Source: Protopterus annectens
Taxonomy: Eukaryota > Chordata > Ceratodontiformes > Protopteridae
Assembly: GCF_019279795.1 (NCBI RefSeq)
Contig: NC_056733.1
Location: forward strand, 1,112,742,966-1,112,806,965
Length of the DNA: 64,000 bases
Direction: 5' to 3'
A program made the position numbers and the translations under genes. Positions 33,550 to 45,065 of the stretch are shown in pieces (within the stretch, counting starts at the first letter, position 1; each line of letters opens with the position of its first letter). The notes below the pieces were generated by a model that was given only the letters and a program-made list of their open reading frames with translations, was not told the DNA's origin and made no database searches.

Positions 33550-34620
33550 AGGTTATGCTTCCAATCTCAAATAACCAAACCAGCTGGATAATGTGTCCAG
33601 AATTTATTACAATTTTTAATAAATTCTGGATAAGGCATTATGCTGGTCTGTTTAGTTCAGATTATAAGCATAACTATCTTGGTTCTGGAGTTTGTTATGC
33701 TTTTTGTTAATCCTTTGACTGACTCTGCTTTCAAAAATCAGTTATCCCACTGTACTCATTTTAGTACTGAGGGCAACACCCAATGCTATGGCTGCCAGAA
33801 CTAGACAGCATGACAGAACCATATATGGGGCATCAGAACACAGCCCAGTGCTGTAGATGAATAACAATGTGGGTATTTTTTTCATTAACATGACCAGAGT
33901 GCTCAAAATAAAAATTTGGAGAACATTGGTATATAGGAAAATAGAAAAGAGAGGTACAGCAAGCAGAAGGAAACCACACAATGGTGAAGAGTAAGGAAAA
34001 GATGTGGGGGACAGTCATTTGTCTCTGTTTTTGTGATAGACCCCATTTTTATAATAAATAGAGAAGGGCAGAATTGAAAAGTAATGAGGCTGGGACAGAG
34101 GGGAAAGACCTGTACAGAATGTATGCACAGACTGGCAGTGATGGTGAATATACAATAAGTAGGACAGGCAGTGGATGGACACGGAGAGACAGAGGTTTGA
34201 CAACTGGTGATGCAGAGCACTGGACGATGAACAACAACATAAAAGGGAGCTTTAACACCAGGCTAGTGCTAGTATAATTGTTGATATGGTTTCTGCCAGA
34301 TTGGCTTAAAGTGCAGTGACCCTAGGCATCATACACCTAGTGACTGATGTCCTAGATTGGTTGTTCCTCTGATGGCCAGATGGTCAGGGTCCACTGGCCA
34401 AGTGACTCATCAATCTGCTCCAGAACTTGCTACATGCATGGGTACTTCCTTAGCTGCCAGTGATTCACCACACAACCATCATCTGTCTGGTTTCAGAGGA
34501 GTCTTCACTCCATTCCTGAGAAACCAAAACAGATGGCATCACAGAATTCTTCGTGTTATGTCCACCAGAAAAAGCCTTTATCCTCTCATGATAGGCAAAT
34601 ACAGAGGGTCGTGATGACCA
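33550..34620. other. No gene or element recognised
   Basis: Short overlapping frames on the minus strand (33742-34258) are low-complexity hydrophobic readings without motifs. Nothing repeats elsewhere in the window that I could see. Confidence 0.5.
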
Positions 34621-34902
34621 AGCAGCAACATAGGATCATAGAATCATAGGAGATTACTAGACTATCAACTCGGAGGTTTTTAGCCTAGTTGTTTCAACAC
34701 AATGTAATACCATAGAAGTACTAGTCAATATCCAAGATTGCATTTAGTGATGACTGCCCATGTCCAGGAGGGTTGCAGACCCTATCCCTGGTAAGAATTT
34801 ATGGTGCCCCATCCACTCGTCCAGGTTCCTCTTGAACAGTGTCATAGAGGTGCTCTGTTTCACATGAATTGTTAGCCTGTTCCAAAGACATGGCAGTCGC
34901 TG

Positions 34903-37600
34903 TCAGATAAATCTGTCCCTCCAGCATGTCCTATTTAAGTTGCAGACCATGTTTAAGTCCTTAGAATATGTAGCCCTATACCCATTAGATTTATGGATAT
35001 GCAGTAAGTTCATTAGGTTTGGATCTTGGGTTGCTCTGTAGGGCAGGCATAAGTCTCCCCTAAGAAGTCTATACGATACGAAGTACAGCAACAGGGACTT
35101 TAGTTGATCCATGTAAGGCACATCCTGGAGGCCCTTGATGTCCTTTGTTAAAAACCTCTGAGGTTTCTCTAATTGCTGTAGGTGCTTAGTATGGTACATA
35201 CCAAACTGAGCATTATACTCAGTTATGAGCCAGATAAGAGCCAAGTATATGGGGGGTTATAATTTCTTTTGCTCTCTAGACAATACCTTTACTAATCAAG
35301 TCAGCTATGGGAAAGCTTTCCATACAACTGTAGACACGTGGTGGTCAAAGTTAAGGTTACAGGCAACCTGTGATCCCAGGTCCCTTACCACTTCATAGGT
35401 ACTTAGAGTACTGTTGATTATTTGATAGTGTGAAGGGATATTGTTTGTGCTGAAGGGAATGATGATGCATTTCTTTGCATTAAGTTTGAGACTCTGACTA
35501 ATACACCAGTCATTGGTCTGTGTGAGACCCTCCTGGAGTATACTGACATTGTTTGGGGATTCAAAGATTACACCTAGTTTACAGTTGTCTGCAAACTTGG
35601 TCAGCCACAACCCTTTAATTTTGACCTGAACTTCTGAGAAGTATATACCAAACAGTAGGAGGCCCAGCACTGACCCCTGTGAAACCCTGCTGGTAACAGG
35701 TCTGCTGGTTGATGTCGAGTCACCCACTTTGATAGTGCATGTCCAGTTTGTAAGCCAGTAGGCAACCCATCTTACAATGAAGTGGTTTACATTCAGTTTG
35801 TTAACTTTATTGGTAATGCCCGAATGTGGGATTGTGTTGAGAGCCATTGCAAGTTGAGGTATGCTGTGTGCACAGAGTTGCCCTCATTAATGGCCCTGGT
35901 CACACTTTCAAAGAAATTCACCAGATTTAACAAGCAGGATCTGCCCTTCATGAAACCGAATTGGGTGAGATCCAGGGTTTGGAGATCACCTATGTCTTTA
36001 TTTATGAGGTCCATAATAATACATTCTGTGACCTTACAGATGAGGCTGGTCAGACTTATGGCTCTGTAATTCCCTGGGTCTGTTGCTAGGCCACCTTTGT
36101 GGAGGGGAATAACTGTAGCTGTTCTCCAGGCTTCACCAACTTGGTGAAGGTTTTTAGTCTGAATTCGCCCTTTGTGAGTTCTGGTGTTAGTGTCAGTTTG
36201 AAGGTGACTGATTTGTGGTTAGACTGTGATTGAAAAGGGTACTTAGTGGTGATGTTAGTTCATGTTTTAGCTTGTTTAGAAGACAGCCTGGGGTGTCATC
36301 TGGTCCCATACAGGCCATGTTCTTTGCCTTGGACAGGGCTTTAAGGACCTGTTCTTCAGATATGTAAGGTGGGGGGTGTTTGGGGGAGAGTTTGTTGTAA
36401 GTTGGGAGGGGATAAGGGAGTGAAATTTTCTCCACACCTATCTGCTAGCAGGTTCAGTATCTCTGTAGGGTCAGTGTGTATGTGATACTGTTGGCCATCA
36501 GTTTTGCACATGCTTGGGTTCTACCTTTTAGGTTATGTATGTAGCTGCAAAAGGCCTTATGGTTATCCTTGGCAGTACTTACTAGGTTTCTCTCAAAGGA
36601 GCTATTGGAGGATTTGACAAGCTGTCTTATGTGCTTGTTAAGGCTGAGGAGGGTACTTTTCCATTCTTGAGTCCTTATCTTTGTTTTCTTGGACAGCAAC
36701 TTTTTGCATTTATTGTAGAGCTTATTGATGCTGGAAGTCCACATGGCAGTTTGATTTTATTTGGGACTCTGTCTTTGATTCTATCTGGTACAGCAGAGTT
36801 TATACACTTATGCAAGTGATTGTATGTGGCATTAGTGTAAGCTTCGGCATAGTTACCACTTTCAACTTAGGGTGGGGCTTGGGATGCATTTATACCTTCA
36901 CCTAGGAGGGTGTAGTTTGCCTTGGTGAAGTTTTTTAGTCTGAATTCATACTTTGTGAGTTCTGGTGTTAGCGTCAATTTGAAGGTGACTGATTTGTGGT
37001 CAGTTTTTATTAATAAGTGTCCAACAGTTGCAGCAGTTTGACATGTTGGTGAGGACCTGATCTAGAATGTTTGTCAGGGTAAGGAGCATTTGCTCCAGGG
37101 CATTTGAATTCACAAAGTCAATGAACTTTTGTGCTAGCAAGTTTGTGCTATTGTCTGTTTCCCAGTCGATGGTGGGATAAGTGAAATCCCCCATAACCAG
37201 TGTTTTGGCAAAATTTGGATTGTCTTCAGTTTGGTTAAGTAAGACTCGTTGGTGTCATGACCCATGGAGGAGGATCTATAACTGGCTGGGACTTGAATGG
37301 GTGTCTAACCCACCATAACCTGGACCTGGTTTAACTCCATGGAGTTTTCTAGTCTAAATAGATGGGAGGTGAATTTATCTTTAATATAGATTGAAACACC
37401 ATCACCTTTGGTTTTCACACATTCATTTTGTGGTCTAAAGGTGTGGAAGGCATTGTAACAATGTAGGGCTAGGGTACTCTCTGAGGCCTTAAACAAGGTT
37501 TCTGTGACTACATATATATCTACATATTCTAGTGATAGAAGTGCTTCAGGAGTGCAGTTTTTGTTTTAAGCTCCTACCATTTAGCAGCATGACCTTTATT
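34903..37600 (-). pseudogene. CR1 ORF2, copy 3
   Basis: From high to low coordinates: MLLNGRSLKQKLHS near 37560 opens the endonuclease, then GDFTYPTIDWE near 37190. The linker includes SSINKLYNKCKKLL near 36740. RT shows MACMGPDDTPGCL near 36320, TQFGFMKGRSCLLNLVNFFE near 35950, GSVLGLLLFGIYFSEVQ near 35680 and TKFADNCKLG near 35600, where the catalytic FADD has become FADN. The thumb continues to 34903. An 80-base piece of the endonuclease end is repeated inside the RT at about 36146-36225. Frameshifts break it into at least eight readings. Confidence 0.8.
36146..36225 (-). repeat. Displaced duplicate of endonuclease end inside RT (copy 3)
   Basis: The plus-strand sequence GTGAGTTCTGGTGTTAGTGT CAGTTTGAAGGTGACTGATT (36174-36213) repeats at about 36953-36992 with few changes. 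The second location is the correct one, the end of the endonuclease domain; the first lies where RT sequence is expected. Confidence 0.75.
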
Positions 37601-37738
37601 TTGTTATGATTTGTTAATTTCACATTGGTAATGTTGTTTTTGAGACCTTGCCTAAAAAAGGCACTATGGGGGAAGCAAGACCCTTTGCCAGCAGCTGAAA
37701 GCCTAGGGGTGCAGGTGCAAAGCAGCAAGGTTTGTTGA

Positions 37739-38532
37739 CTATAACTTCCCAGGCAGACAGGAACTGGATCCCCTTGAAATGACACCAAAAACTAAGCCAA
37801 TTATTGAAATAATTTTTTGTTTATAATGTGGCATCATTCTAGGTGAGGGTAGTATGTTACTCAAGGCTAGGGATATACCTGCCTGGAACACATACTCAGA
37901 GAGCTCAACCATGTTTCTATTCATATAGTCCAGCAAGGTACATCTCAGGTCATTCACACTAACATGAACTATGACAGTCATAACGGTACTTGTTGCTGAG
38001 AGACCTGAGTGCATGCATGATTTGGCAAATCCTGGCACTGGACAGGCAGTTGACTGTGACTTTCTCCTTGTACAACCTGGTGAGTGGGACATCCATGTGC
38101 CTCACTACTGAGTCTCCAATGACAAAAAACTTGTTTTTTGAGTGTTACGCCTTACGGACTTGGTGGGTGAGACACTGGTGTTGGTCTGTGTCGTGGGTGA
38201 TGTGGAGACTGTGTTAGCTGTGGAAGACTTGTGTTTTGAAGGTGTCTGGTGTCTTGGTAAGTTTTTCTAGAGATCCTCCACGTATGTGGATTTACATGTT
38301 TGATGCGTACTATGTGTTTGAACAGTGGTATGTGAATGAATAGTGGTACTATGTGAATATGTAGTAAAGGTGAGTTGAAAACCTTCTCCATGTTACTGTT
38401 TTGAGTGAGATAAAGCATGGATTCTAGATTCTTGGTGTAAATACATCTCTTGCACTGTGTACAATACTGTGTTATTAGTAGATGGTTGCCTGTGTACATG
38501 AGGGAATTGCTACACTGCCTCAAGAGACCCAA
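37739..38532 (-). pseudogene. CR1 ORF1, copy 3
   Basis: The N-terminal frame (38532-38152) has LLRQCSNSLMY ... CKRC, so the first finger has lost one cysteine (CSNS for CSNC). The esterase frame (38092-37739) contains VIVHVSVNDLRCTLLDYMNR, with GVND changed to SVND. The GDSI box at about 38120 is readable as (minus) GACTCAGTAGTGAGGCACAT. It was probably inactive long ago. Confidence 0.75.
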
Positions 38533-39299
38533 GTCAGCAAGGTTGGCAGGAGAAATAAGGGTAGTCCAATTGTCTATAATGCTAGGTTAAATACTGTTGT
38601 CACTAGGAGTGGCTTTATAAGAAACAATTACAGAGGAGCTCAGCGAATGTATATTTCTGCCTGGGTTTTAAGGGAAAATTTGTTGAATTTAACTGACCAA
38701 TGAAGATGTTTATTCCAAGCCCTAGACTGGCCTCCCTTTACTAGTCAGTTCCAAATTAACACAATTCTCTCACAAAAGTGCAGCTATGCCCCTTCCAATC
38801 CAAGATGTCCTGGAAAATGTGCTCAGAACAAATCACTACAGAAAGTTCCAGAAGCAGTAGGCCTGGATCTGAACTATGCTACAGCTACTAGCTACCCTAG
38901 TTTCAATGGAAAACACTAGAGAAAGTTTAACACAGTAGAAAAATAGCAGTGAGAGACAGAAAAAATGTTTTAAACAGCAGAAAATCAGCCAGGAGGCTCT
39001 AAAGAATGATTAAACATTTAACAGGTCAGTTAATTAAGTACTGCTTGGCAGGAAAACCAGAGCAGACAAAGCAGATAGTTTTAAAACAGTGAAAAAATGA
39101 CAATAAATACTTAGCTAACAGTAGAAACAGCAAAAACGTTTGCTAAACAGTGAAAACAGCAATAAAATTCAAATTTACAGGCACAGTGTAGCAGGCAGTT
39201 GCAGTGTAACAGTGTAGTTTAGTACACAGTAAGTAAATAAATACAGTATAAAAGTAGGCGGCAGGCAATGAAAAAGTGCAGTAACTAGTATAAATAAGC

Positions 39300-42217
39300 A
39301 AAAAAAAACCAGGCAACTTATGATTATTTGGAAGCGCAGAAGCCTCTAGTCATCTGGTATCTCAGCTCACATTTGTGGCTAGCAGCCACTGTCAAAGGCC
39401 AAGGTGAGGGCATCCCAAGCACCTTCCCTGCAACAACTGGACCTGCATATGGAAGATAAAATGGAAATAACTGGACAAGACACACAAAGAATGTGAACAA
39501 CATTACAATTGCACACAGGCTCTACAACATCCATACACCCCACCTGGAAAGGTGCTCCTGCCTTCTGTGTCAACCAACCATATTCAGCTGATACTGTTCA
39601 GCAGGTGAAAAGTAAAAGAATCACCTACATCAGGGATGGTCAGTACATAACAGTAGAGTATAACTGTTAATAAAAGAGAAGAAAACTCTCACTTCAGTAT
39701 GTGGATTAAATGGGGGACCCGCCTACATTTTATACTATTGCTACTGCCACTGGAATAACAAGGGGTGCCTCCTGCCAAGTTGTTAATACAATACTAGGTT
39801 CATGGTTTGCATAGTTATTAAAACACACAGAGCATAACTGGCTGAACTGGCTGAATTTCTTGAGTCTGTTCTTCCTACTGGTAAAGCAGGTTAAAGTGGC
39901 ACTGCCTCAACCCATTACAGCAATAATTGCATTAGTCCGCATTACTGATAATGAAAGTGACATGAAACAACACCCATGCCTGATGGAACCAGTTATCAAC
40001 TTTTTTTAATGGGGCCATCATACCACCCCGGCAGGTGCTTTTTAAAGTCCCTTTACAGCAAGAACATGAAAATTCTGCTCTCTAAGATACACCATGCAGT
40101 ATCCCTCTATTTGTCAGTTGTGGAAGCAGTCATGGCCACTCAGTAGCTCTACTAGTGGAGCAATATGGTAGATCCATGCCTACAGTGCAAATTAATGAAT
40201 AACACTGAGCCATGGTATGGTACTATACGTGCTCACTGGGCAGGTAGATGCACATAGACATCACATGCACCATGCTAGGCAGTGCATGTGTGGCTTATTC
40301 TACCAACTATGGGAAATGCAGTGTGAAGATTAAGCAATGTATAGGCAGTGGTGCTAGCTGGCCTTATTAACATCACTGCTGTGTTAAGGATAGTGTGTTG
40401 TCACAATATAAAGCACTGTTATAGCGTTGCTGTGTTAAGGATCCTGTGTTATCAGAACATAAAGCACCATTACCATCTTGTTCAAGCCCACTGTAATACA
40501 AAGGAACAGAATGTACTGGAATAGCCATGGAAGTACTATGCAAGTGGAACATTCCAGAGAAAATGAAGGAGAACTGGGTTGGTAATGTACCAGTTGCACC
40601 TCTACAATACCTGCCATGTGGAGGGAGATCCAGTGTTTAGGTTATGTAACTGAGACATATACAAGGGTGGGATACACATGAGCATTCTACCACAGAGATG
40701 TCACACACAGGTGTGCCAATACAACACACAGTCATGTGAAAGAATAGAGGTGCTGACGTACATAGACATCCACATATACGCATCTACCATATAGCCACCC
40801 AGCACAGTTGTGTATGCCTATGGTGGCAAATGCAGTGGCCATAGAATACTGCATTGGATACTGTGACACATGTAGTGTAGAAGACTGTCATGGCCCTACA
40901 TACTTGCAGAGTACAGTATTGTAAGACTAAGTCTTGTAACTGTAAGCAATACCTAGGTGGATACAGTGGAAGAAGAGTGTAGACAACAACACATGCATGG
41001 TGTAGCTGAGCACATACATATACACTAAATGACATGTTTCACCTTCAGGAATACAGGTATGAGCATGGCCACCCAGGAATGCGACACCTGGAAAAGTTGA
41101 CAAGTCAGGAGAATGATCTTGCACTGCAGACTTTCCACATGCACAACATGTGCCTACTTACCAAAGGTGGTGGCGACCAGCATGTCAGGGACCAGATCTG
41201 ATAAGGCTTGCCAGAGATGTGAAAATTGTGGGAGACCAGAATAAGTGCCTGCAACAGGTATAAAGGAGGGGTACCGATATGCCCTTTCATGAAAAGCAGA
41301 AGGCTGGGGGGAATTGAGGAAGACAGGACCACCACAGGGGATAGAACATGGAGGTTGAGGAGTTTTTGGAGTCATTCACAGGCCAAACATATCTTCTCTC
41401 ATGCCAGGTGGTGGATTACATGTTGGTGCAGGCCTGGCAGCTATCAGCTATGTCCCTGTAGGTGATGCAGTAGGGTTAGTATTGGCCATACTGCTATAGT
41501 GTCCCACATACATATGTATACAGTGGAATGGCTATGACTGTTGGTAACCTGCAACTCTATCCTGTAAGAACCTCTGGTATGCAAGCACAATATGGGACCC
41601 TGAGTGGACCAAACTAAGCAGTTCCAGTTGATTCTGGCATTTTCAGTTACTGGTGCAGCTTCAGTTTGCTCAGCCATGCTTGCTTCTGCCTCAGGATTCT
41701 AATCCGCTGACATCATCACCAGGGTAGGGGCTATCCACTTAGTTTGGTCCAGTTAGGGTCCCAAATGCATTTCCAATTGAATTCACATGAAAAGGTGATT
41801 GATGCAAGCACAATATCCCAGCAAGATATGTGTAAATGTGTCACAGAGCAGCTGTCTTTTACATGTGTCCCTATATGCATGTCACTAAAGGGATACCACA
41901 ATTATAAGGATGTGGTCTGACACTGGCGTCACGTTTCATGCTTTTGCAGGTTTCATGGGTGGAGGGTCCAGCACAGTGGAGTAACCCAAGCCTAACATCA
42001 GTAGGTCTATTGCAGCTGTGGATTATGGCACCATGCTGGAAACACAGTATAATGATACAGTGGCACTGTCTGTGGCAATCCGGGAGAGAGAACACCCACA
42101 GACATAGTTACAGAGGTACCGATGCAAATTAGTATTGAGCTCATGGCCTCAGCAGAATCTGTTCTGCTGGCATTAGGTGAGGGTCCCACATTGGCTCCTC
42201 CTGTATCACCATCAGAT
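39300..42217. other. Unclassified DNA, possibly part of a Harbinger element
   Basis: No conserved domain found. The sequence is richer in CA/TG dinucleotides than the flanks. The minus-strand frame at 41444-41677 (MAEQTEAAPVTENARINWN) contains TTAGTTTGGTCC-type sequence that recurs at 41739-41765. Its position beside a Harbinger transposase relic (43690-44660) makes the accessory, Myb-like part of such an element conceivable, but I see no SANT/Myb tryptophan pattern. Confidence 0.25.
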
Positions 42218-42331
42218 GCTCAGATCTGCTCTGAGCTACAACAGAATGGCATTAAATATACTGATCCCAAGGATATTGCCAATATCCTGGCAGATCGATT
42301 CAGTGTAAACTTCACCCCCCTCTCACCTTCT
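42218..42331 (+). mobile_element. Internal CR1 fragment (endonuclease-RT linker)
   Basis: AGATCTGCTCTGAGCTACAA through GCAGATCGATTC is almost identical to copy 2 at 25560-25640. It has neither CR1 5' nor 3' end, and R2-like sequence begins within about 10-20 bases of its right edge. Confidence 0.85.
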
Positions 42332-42339
42332 TTTTGTGG

Positions 42340-43540
42340 ATAATTGAAAACTGCATAGTTCATCAGGTGAGGAACTCAAAGCACAACTGCAAGTGGTCAA
42401 AACTTTTTCAGATGATATAAGTATGTCATGTGTTTTGATAAATGTGAAAAAGCAACTTTTAAAGCAGGAAAGCTGCAAGACCAAACAACATCAGCCTGAG
42501 ACAGGAATGTGATATAAAAAAACTTGAGCAAGAGGGAGTGTATAAATATTTCAAAACTGATGAAAGAGCAACAATAAAATATGAACAAATGCAAATAAAA
42601 TCTAGTAAGGAATATTTTAGAAGACTAAAATTAATACTGAAAACAATGTTGACATCTAGGAACAAAATTCAAGCTATAAACCAATTTGCTCTTCCTGTCC
42701 TAACTTACACTTTTGGAGTGATTGACTGTCCCCAAAAGGTGTTGGATCGGTTGGACAGGAAAACAAGAAGGATGCTTCATGCTTATCAAGTGATTTATAA
42801 GAATAAGTATATACCAAAACTCTATATTCCCCATTCTGAAGAAGGTATGGGCCTCCTTAAAATTGATTACATGTATAGATCTGCAATTGTAGGACTGCGT
42901 ACATTTCTGCTGACCTCACAAGACCCAAATGTAGTGAAAGTTTTGAAACATGAGTCTTAGATGACTTGCCTGCTTAGTTTAGCACATATCAGTAAGCAGG
43001 AATGGAGATCAAACCAGAAATAAATAAAAATCAGGTAGCAACTGAATATTGCAAAAAAAAAACAACAAAAGAAAGAATATAAGGAGAAGAATAAAATGAG
43101 TAGGCAAGAAATGTGGAAAATGCAGAAGTACAGTTGCAAGTATACCAAACTCTTGGGACAACCTCATGTTAATCAAGACTGAACACAGGAGTGGTTAAGG
43201 AAATGTGAATTTAAACCAAAAGATGAAAGGCTAATATTGGCGGCCCAAGATAGTGGACTACATACACATAGATTTACAGTCTATTGAACATGTGGGAGAA
43301 AGAGACAAATGTAGGTTTTGTAAAACAGAATTGGAAACCGCCGCACATCTTGTTTCTGGTTGTGATGTACTAATGGCAGAAAGACTGTATACTGAAAGGC
43401 GTAATAATAATATGGCAAGACTGTTGTACTGGGGATCGTGCAAACATTATGATATTGAAGTAGATTAGAAGCACTGGAAATATGAACCACAAAGCATTAC
43501 AGAAAATAAAGAAGTTTATATTACTTGGGATCAGGGACTG
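42340..43540 (+). pseudogene. R2-like (REL-type) LINE, C-terminal part
   Basis: Plus-strand frames give, in order, KTFSDDISMS and KATFKAGKL near 42400-42470 (after the RT palm), YKYFKTDERATI near 42540, the conserved KEYFRRLKLILK ... NKIQAINQFALPVL block near 42610-42700, LDRKTRRMLHAYQV near 42745, and KLYIPHSEEGMGLLKIDYMY near 42815. A cysteine motif follows, CRFCKTELETAAHLVSGC near 43310, then RRNNNMARLLYWGSCKHY near 43400. The last recognisable sequence, ENKEVYITWDQ near 43520, is where the C-terminal restriction-like endonuclease should start; that domain is absent. The palm and N-terminus are lost. R2, R4 and NeSL lineages share these motifs, so clade assignment is approximate. Confidence 0.7.
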
Positions 43541-43687
43541 TAGCTGCGGAACAGGCACATGCAATGATTTGCATGTTATTCTTTGTTATCTGTATCATGG
43601 ACCATAGCTGCGGGACAGGCACATGCAATGATTTGTATGTTATTCTTTGTTATCTGTATCATGGACCGTAGCTGCGAAACAGGCACG
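43535..43687 (+). repeat. 64-bp tandem repeat, about 2.4 copies
   Basis: GGACYRTAGCTGCGRAACAG starts at 43535, 43599 and 43663, an exact 64-base period. It immediately follows the last R2-like coding sequence and may be that element's repeated 3' UTR. Confidence 0.85.
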
Positions 43688-43689
43688 AC

Positions 43690-44660
43690 TTTGTCATTGT
43701 CCTCCCCTATATCGCCTCTCTGTCCCAATACTATTGTTGCCTCAGACTGTCTGACATGATGATGTCAGTCTGATCTTCCTGTTTGCACAGGACCATATTG
43801 TTTAGCATGGCACACACTATAAATATTTTGCTGTATATGACCAGCGTATATTATGGTGCCCCAGCTGAGGTGTCTGTTTACTGCAATCCACCATTCAGTA
43901 GTGCAAAGACTCATTTTACAATATTCCTTTTTGGTATCAGCCATATCATATAACCTTTCTGCCATTGTCCATGGACTGCAAATGGGGTCATCATCCATGA
44001 CTAAGGGGTATACCCAGTATTATCTGTCCACACCAGAGAGAGTATTATCTGTAGTATGTACCCAGCATACATGCTAGTCATATGCTTAGGCCATGCTGTC
44101 TACTATGTGTGTGGACCTATCAAGAAGGTGACCCTTTGAGAAATCCCATTGCACACACTGGTGGCATAGGTCAGATGTATGCAGTATGTGTAAATCATGA
44201 GCTGCCATCTGGAACTTGGCATATTATGCACAATAACCCAGATATTGCAGACAACTTAGAAATTCAGACAGTAGTAACCTTTTCTGTTTATGTATCTCTG
44301 TCTCTTTGTCCAGGTGGGGCCTTAATAACAACATCTTTAATCTATGCTGCCCAGGGCATCAGAGAAGCAGGCAAATTCACTAAATGTCTGCATTGTACTG
44401 GTTTTGTCCTGCAGTATCTTGGGGGACCAGATATACTTCTCCACATGTTTTAGTATGATGTGGTGGAATTCGTTAAGTATTTATGAGGCAGAGGTCTGTT
44501 GTTACTGGTGCTTTGCTGTGGCTAATTATGCTGCTGCATTCAACTTCATAGATTACACCATTCAGTCTAGCTGAGCACTGATGTGCAGAGTCACCATTTT
44601 GTACATCTTTGAATTGCACTGCCATGTTGGCTTCCTGTATGTGCGTATAGTTTGTAGCTC
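43690..44660 (-). pseudogene. Harbinger (HARBI1-like) transposase relic
   Basis: On the minus strand, from high to low: SQ-like and helix residues near 44550, FSDALGSID near 44370 (the GAIDCTHV catalytic box, first Asp kept), GPTWTKRQRYINRKGYYCLN near 44310 (IKAP...YVNRKGxHSxN in the family), a degraded PGS-HDS region near 44210, TGYTP-like residues near 44010 (GDSGYP box), MADTKKEYCKMS near 43930 (YNxAHTRTR box) and GTIIYAGHIQQNIYSVCHA near 43840 (LxYxPxxVCxIIxAC). The order is complete but frames shift several times. The element would be flanked by short TIRs with a 3-bp duplication, which I could not find. Confidence 0.65.
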
Positions 44661-45060
44661 ATTTGCATAGGGTTTCTTATTTACATGTCATTATTCTCTG
44701 ATTTACATATGGCACATATGGCTGAATTTTACACAATTTATTTTCACACAAACTATTTCTTTGGTTTATCCACATCCCCTGCTAGGCCACTGCTACTACT
44801 GTGGAGTGTCTTGAGCAGTACAACCTGTCTATGGATCCCATAAACAGATACTTTATATCATGAGTTTTGCAATGGCTACCTGGAGTATATATGCAATTCA
44901 TTTAAAATGTTTCTGTTTAAAGGTATCACTCCACAGCTCCAGTAAATTAAGTAACAATTTACAAAACAGTATTTTTTGTGTGGCAACTAAGCAACAATGT
45001 AAATGGACTCTAAAGGAGGAATGGACTTAAATATGTTCAGTCATTAGTATGTGCTCTCTT
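44660..45060. other. No gene or element recognised
   Basis: AT-rich unique-looking sequence between the Harbinger relic and a SINE. Confidence 0.5.
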
Positions 45061-45065
45061 AGAAA

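Larger units (their letters stand above)
34625..39300 (-). mobile_element. CR1 LINE copy 3, near full length, inverted
   Basis: Minus-strand CR1. The 3' end at 34625-34650 reads (minus) CCTATGATTCTATGATCCTATG, so this copy ends in ATTCTATG-type octamers, the form known from bird CR1, instead of CTATGAAC. ORF2 covers about 34903-37600 and ORF1 about 37739-38532. The 5' UTR (38540 to about 39300) matches copy 1 around 8580-8880 (CTGATTTCCTGCCAAGGAG-like, GAGCACATKTTCCAGGMCAT). Many frameshifts make it the oldest of the three long copies. Confidence 0.85.

Noticed and set aside
33742..34258. Overlapping hydrophobic minus-strand ORFs
   Set aside because: Several short overlapping frames in a pyrimidine-rich strand, no start context, no domain and no repeat in the window.
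39300..42217. A host gene in the CA/TG-richer region
   Set aside because: I found no frame with a domain, no consistent splice signals and no codon-like composition. A transposon origin is only a guess, so it is listed as unclassified.
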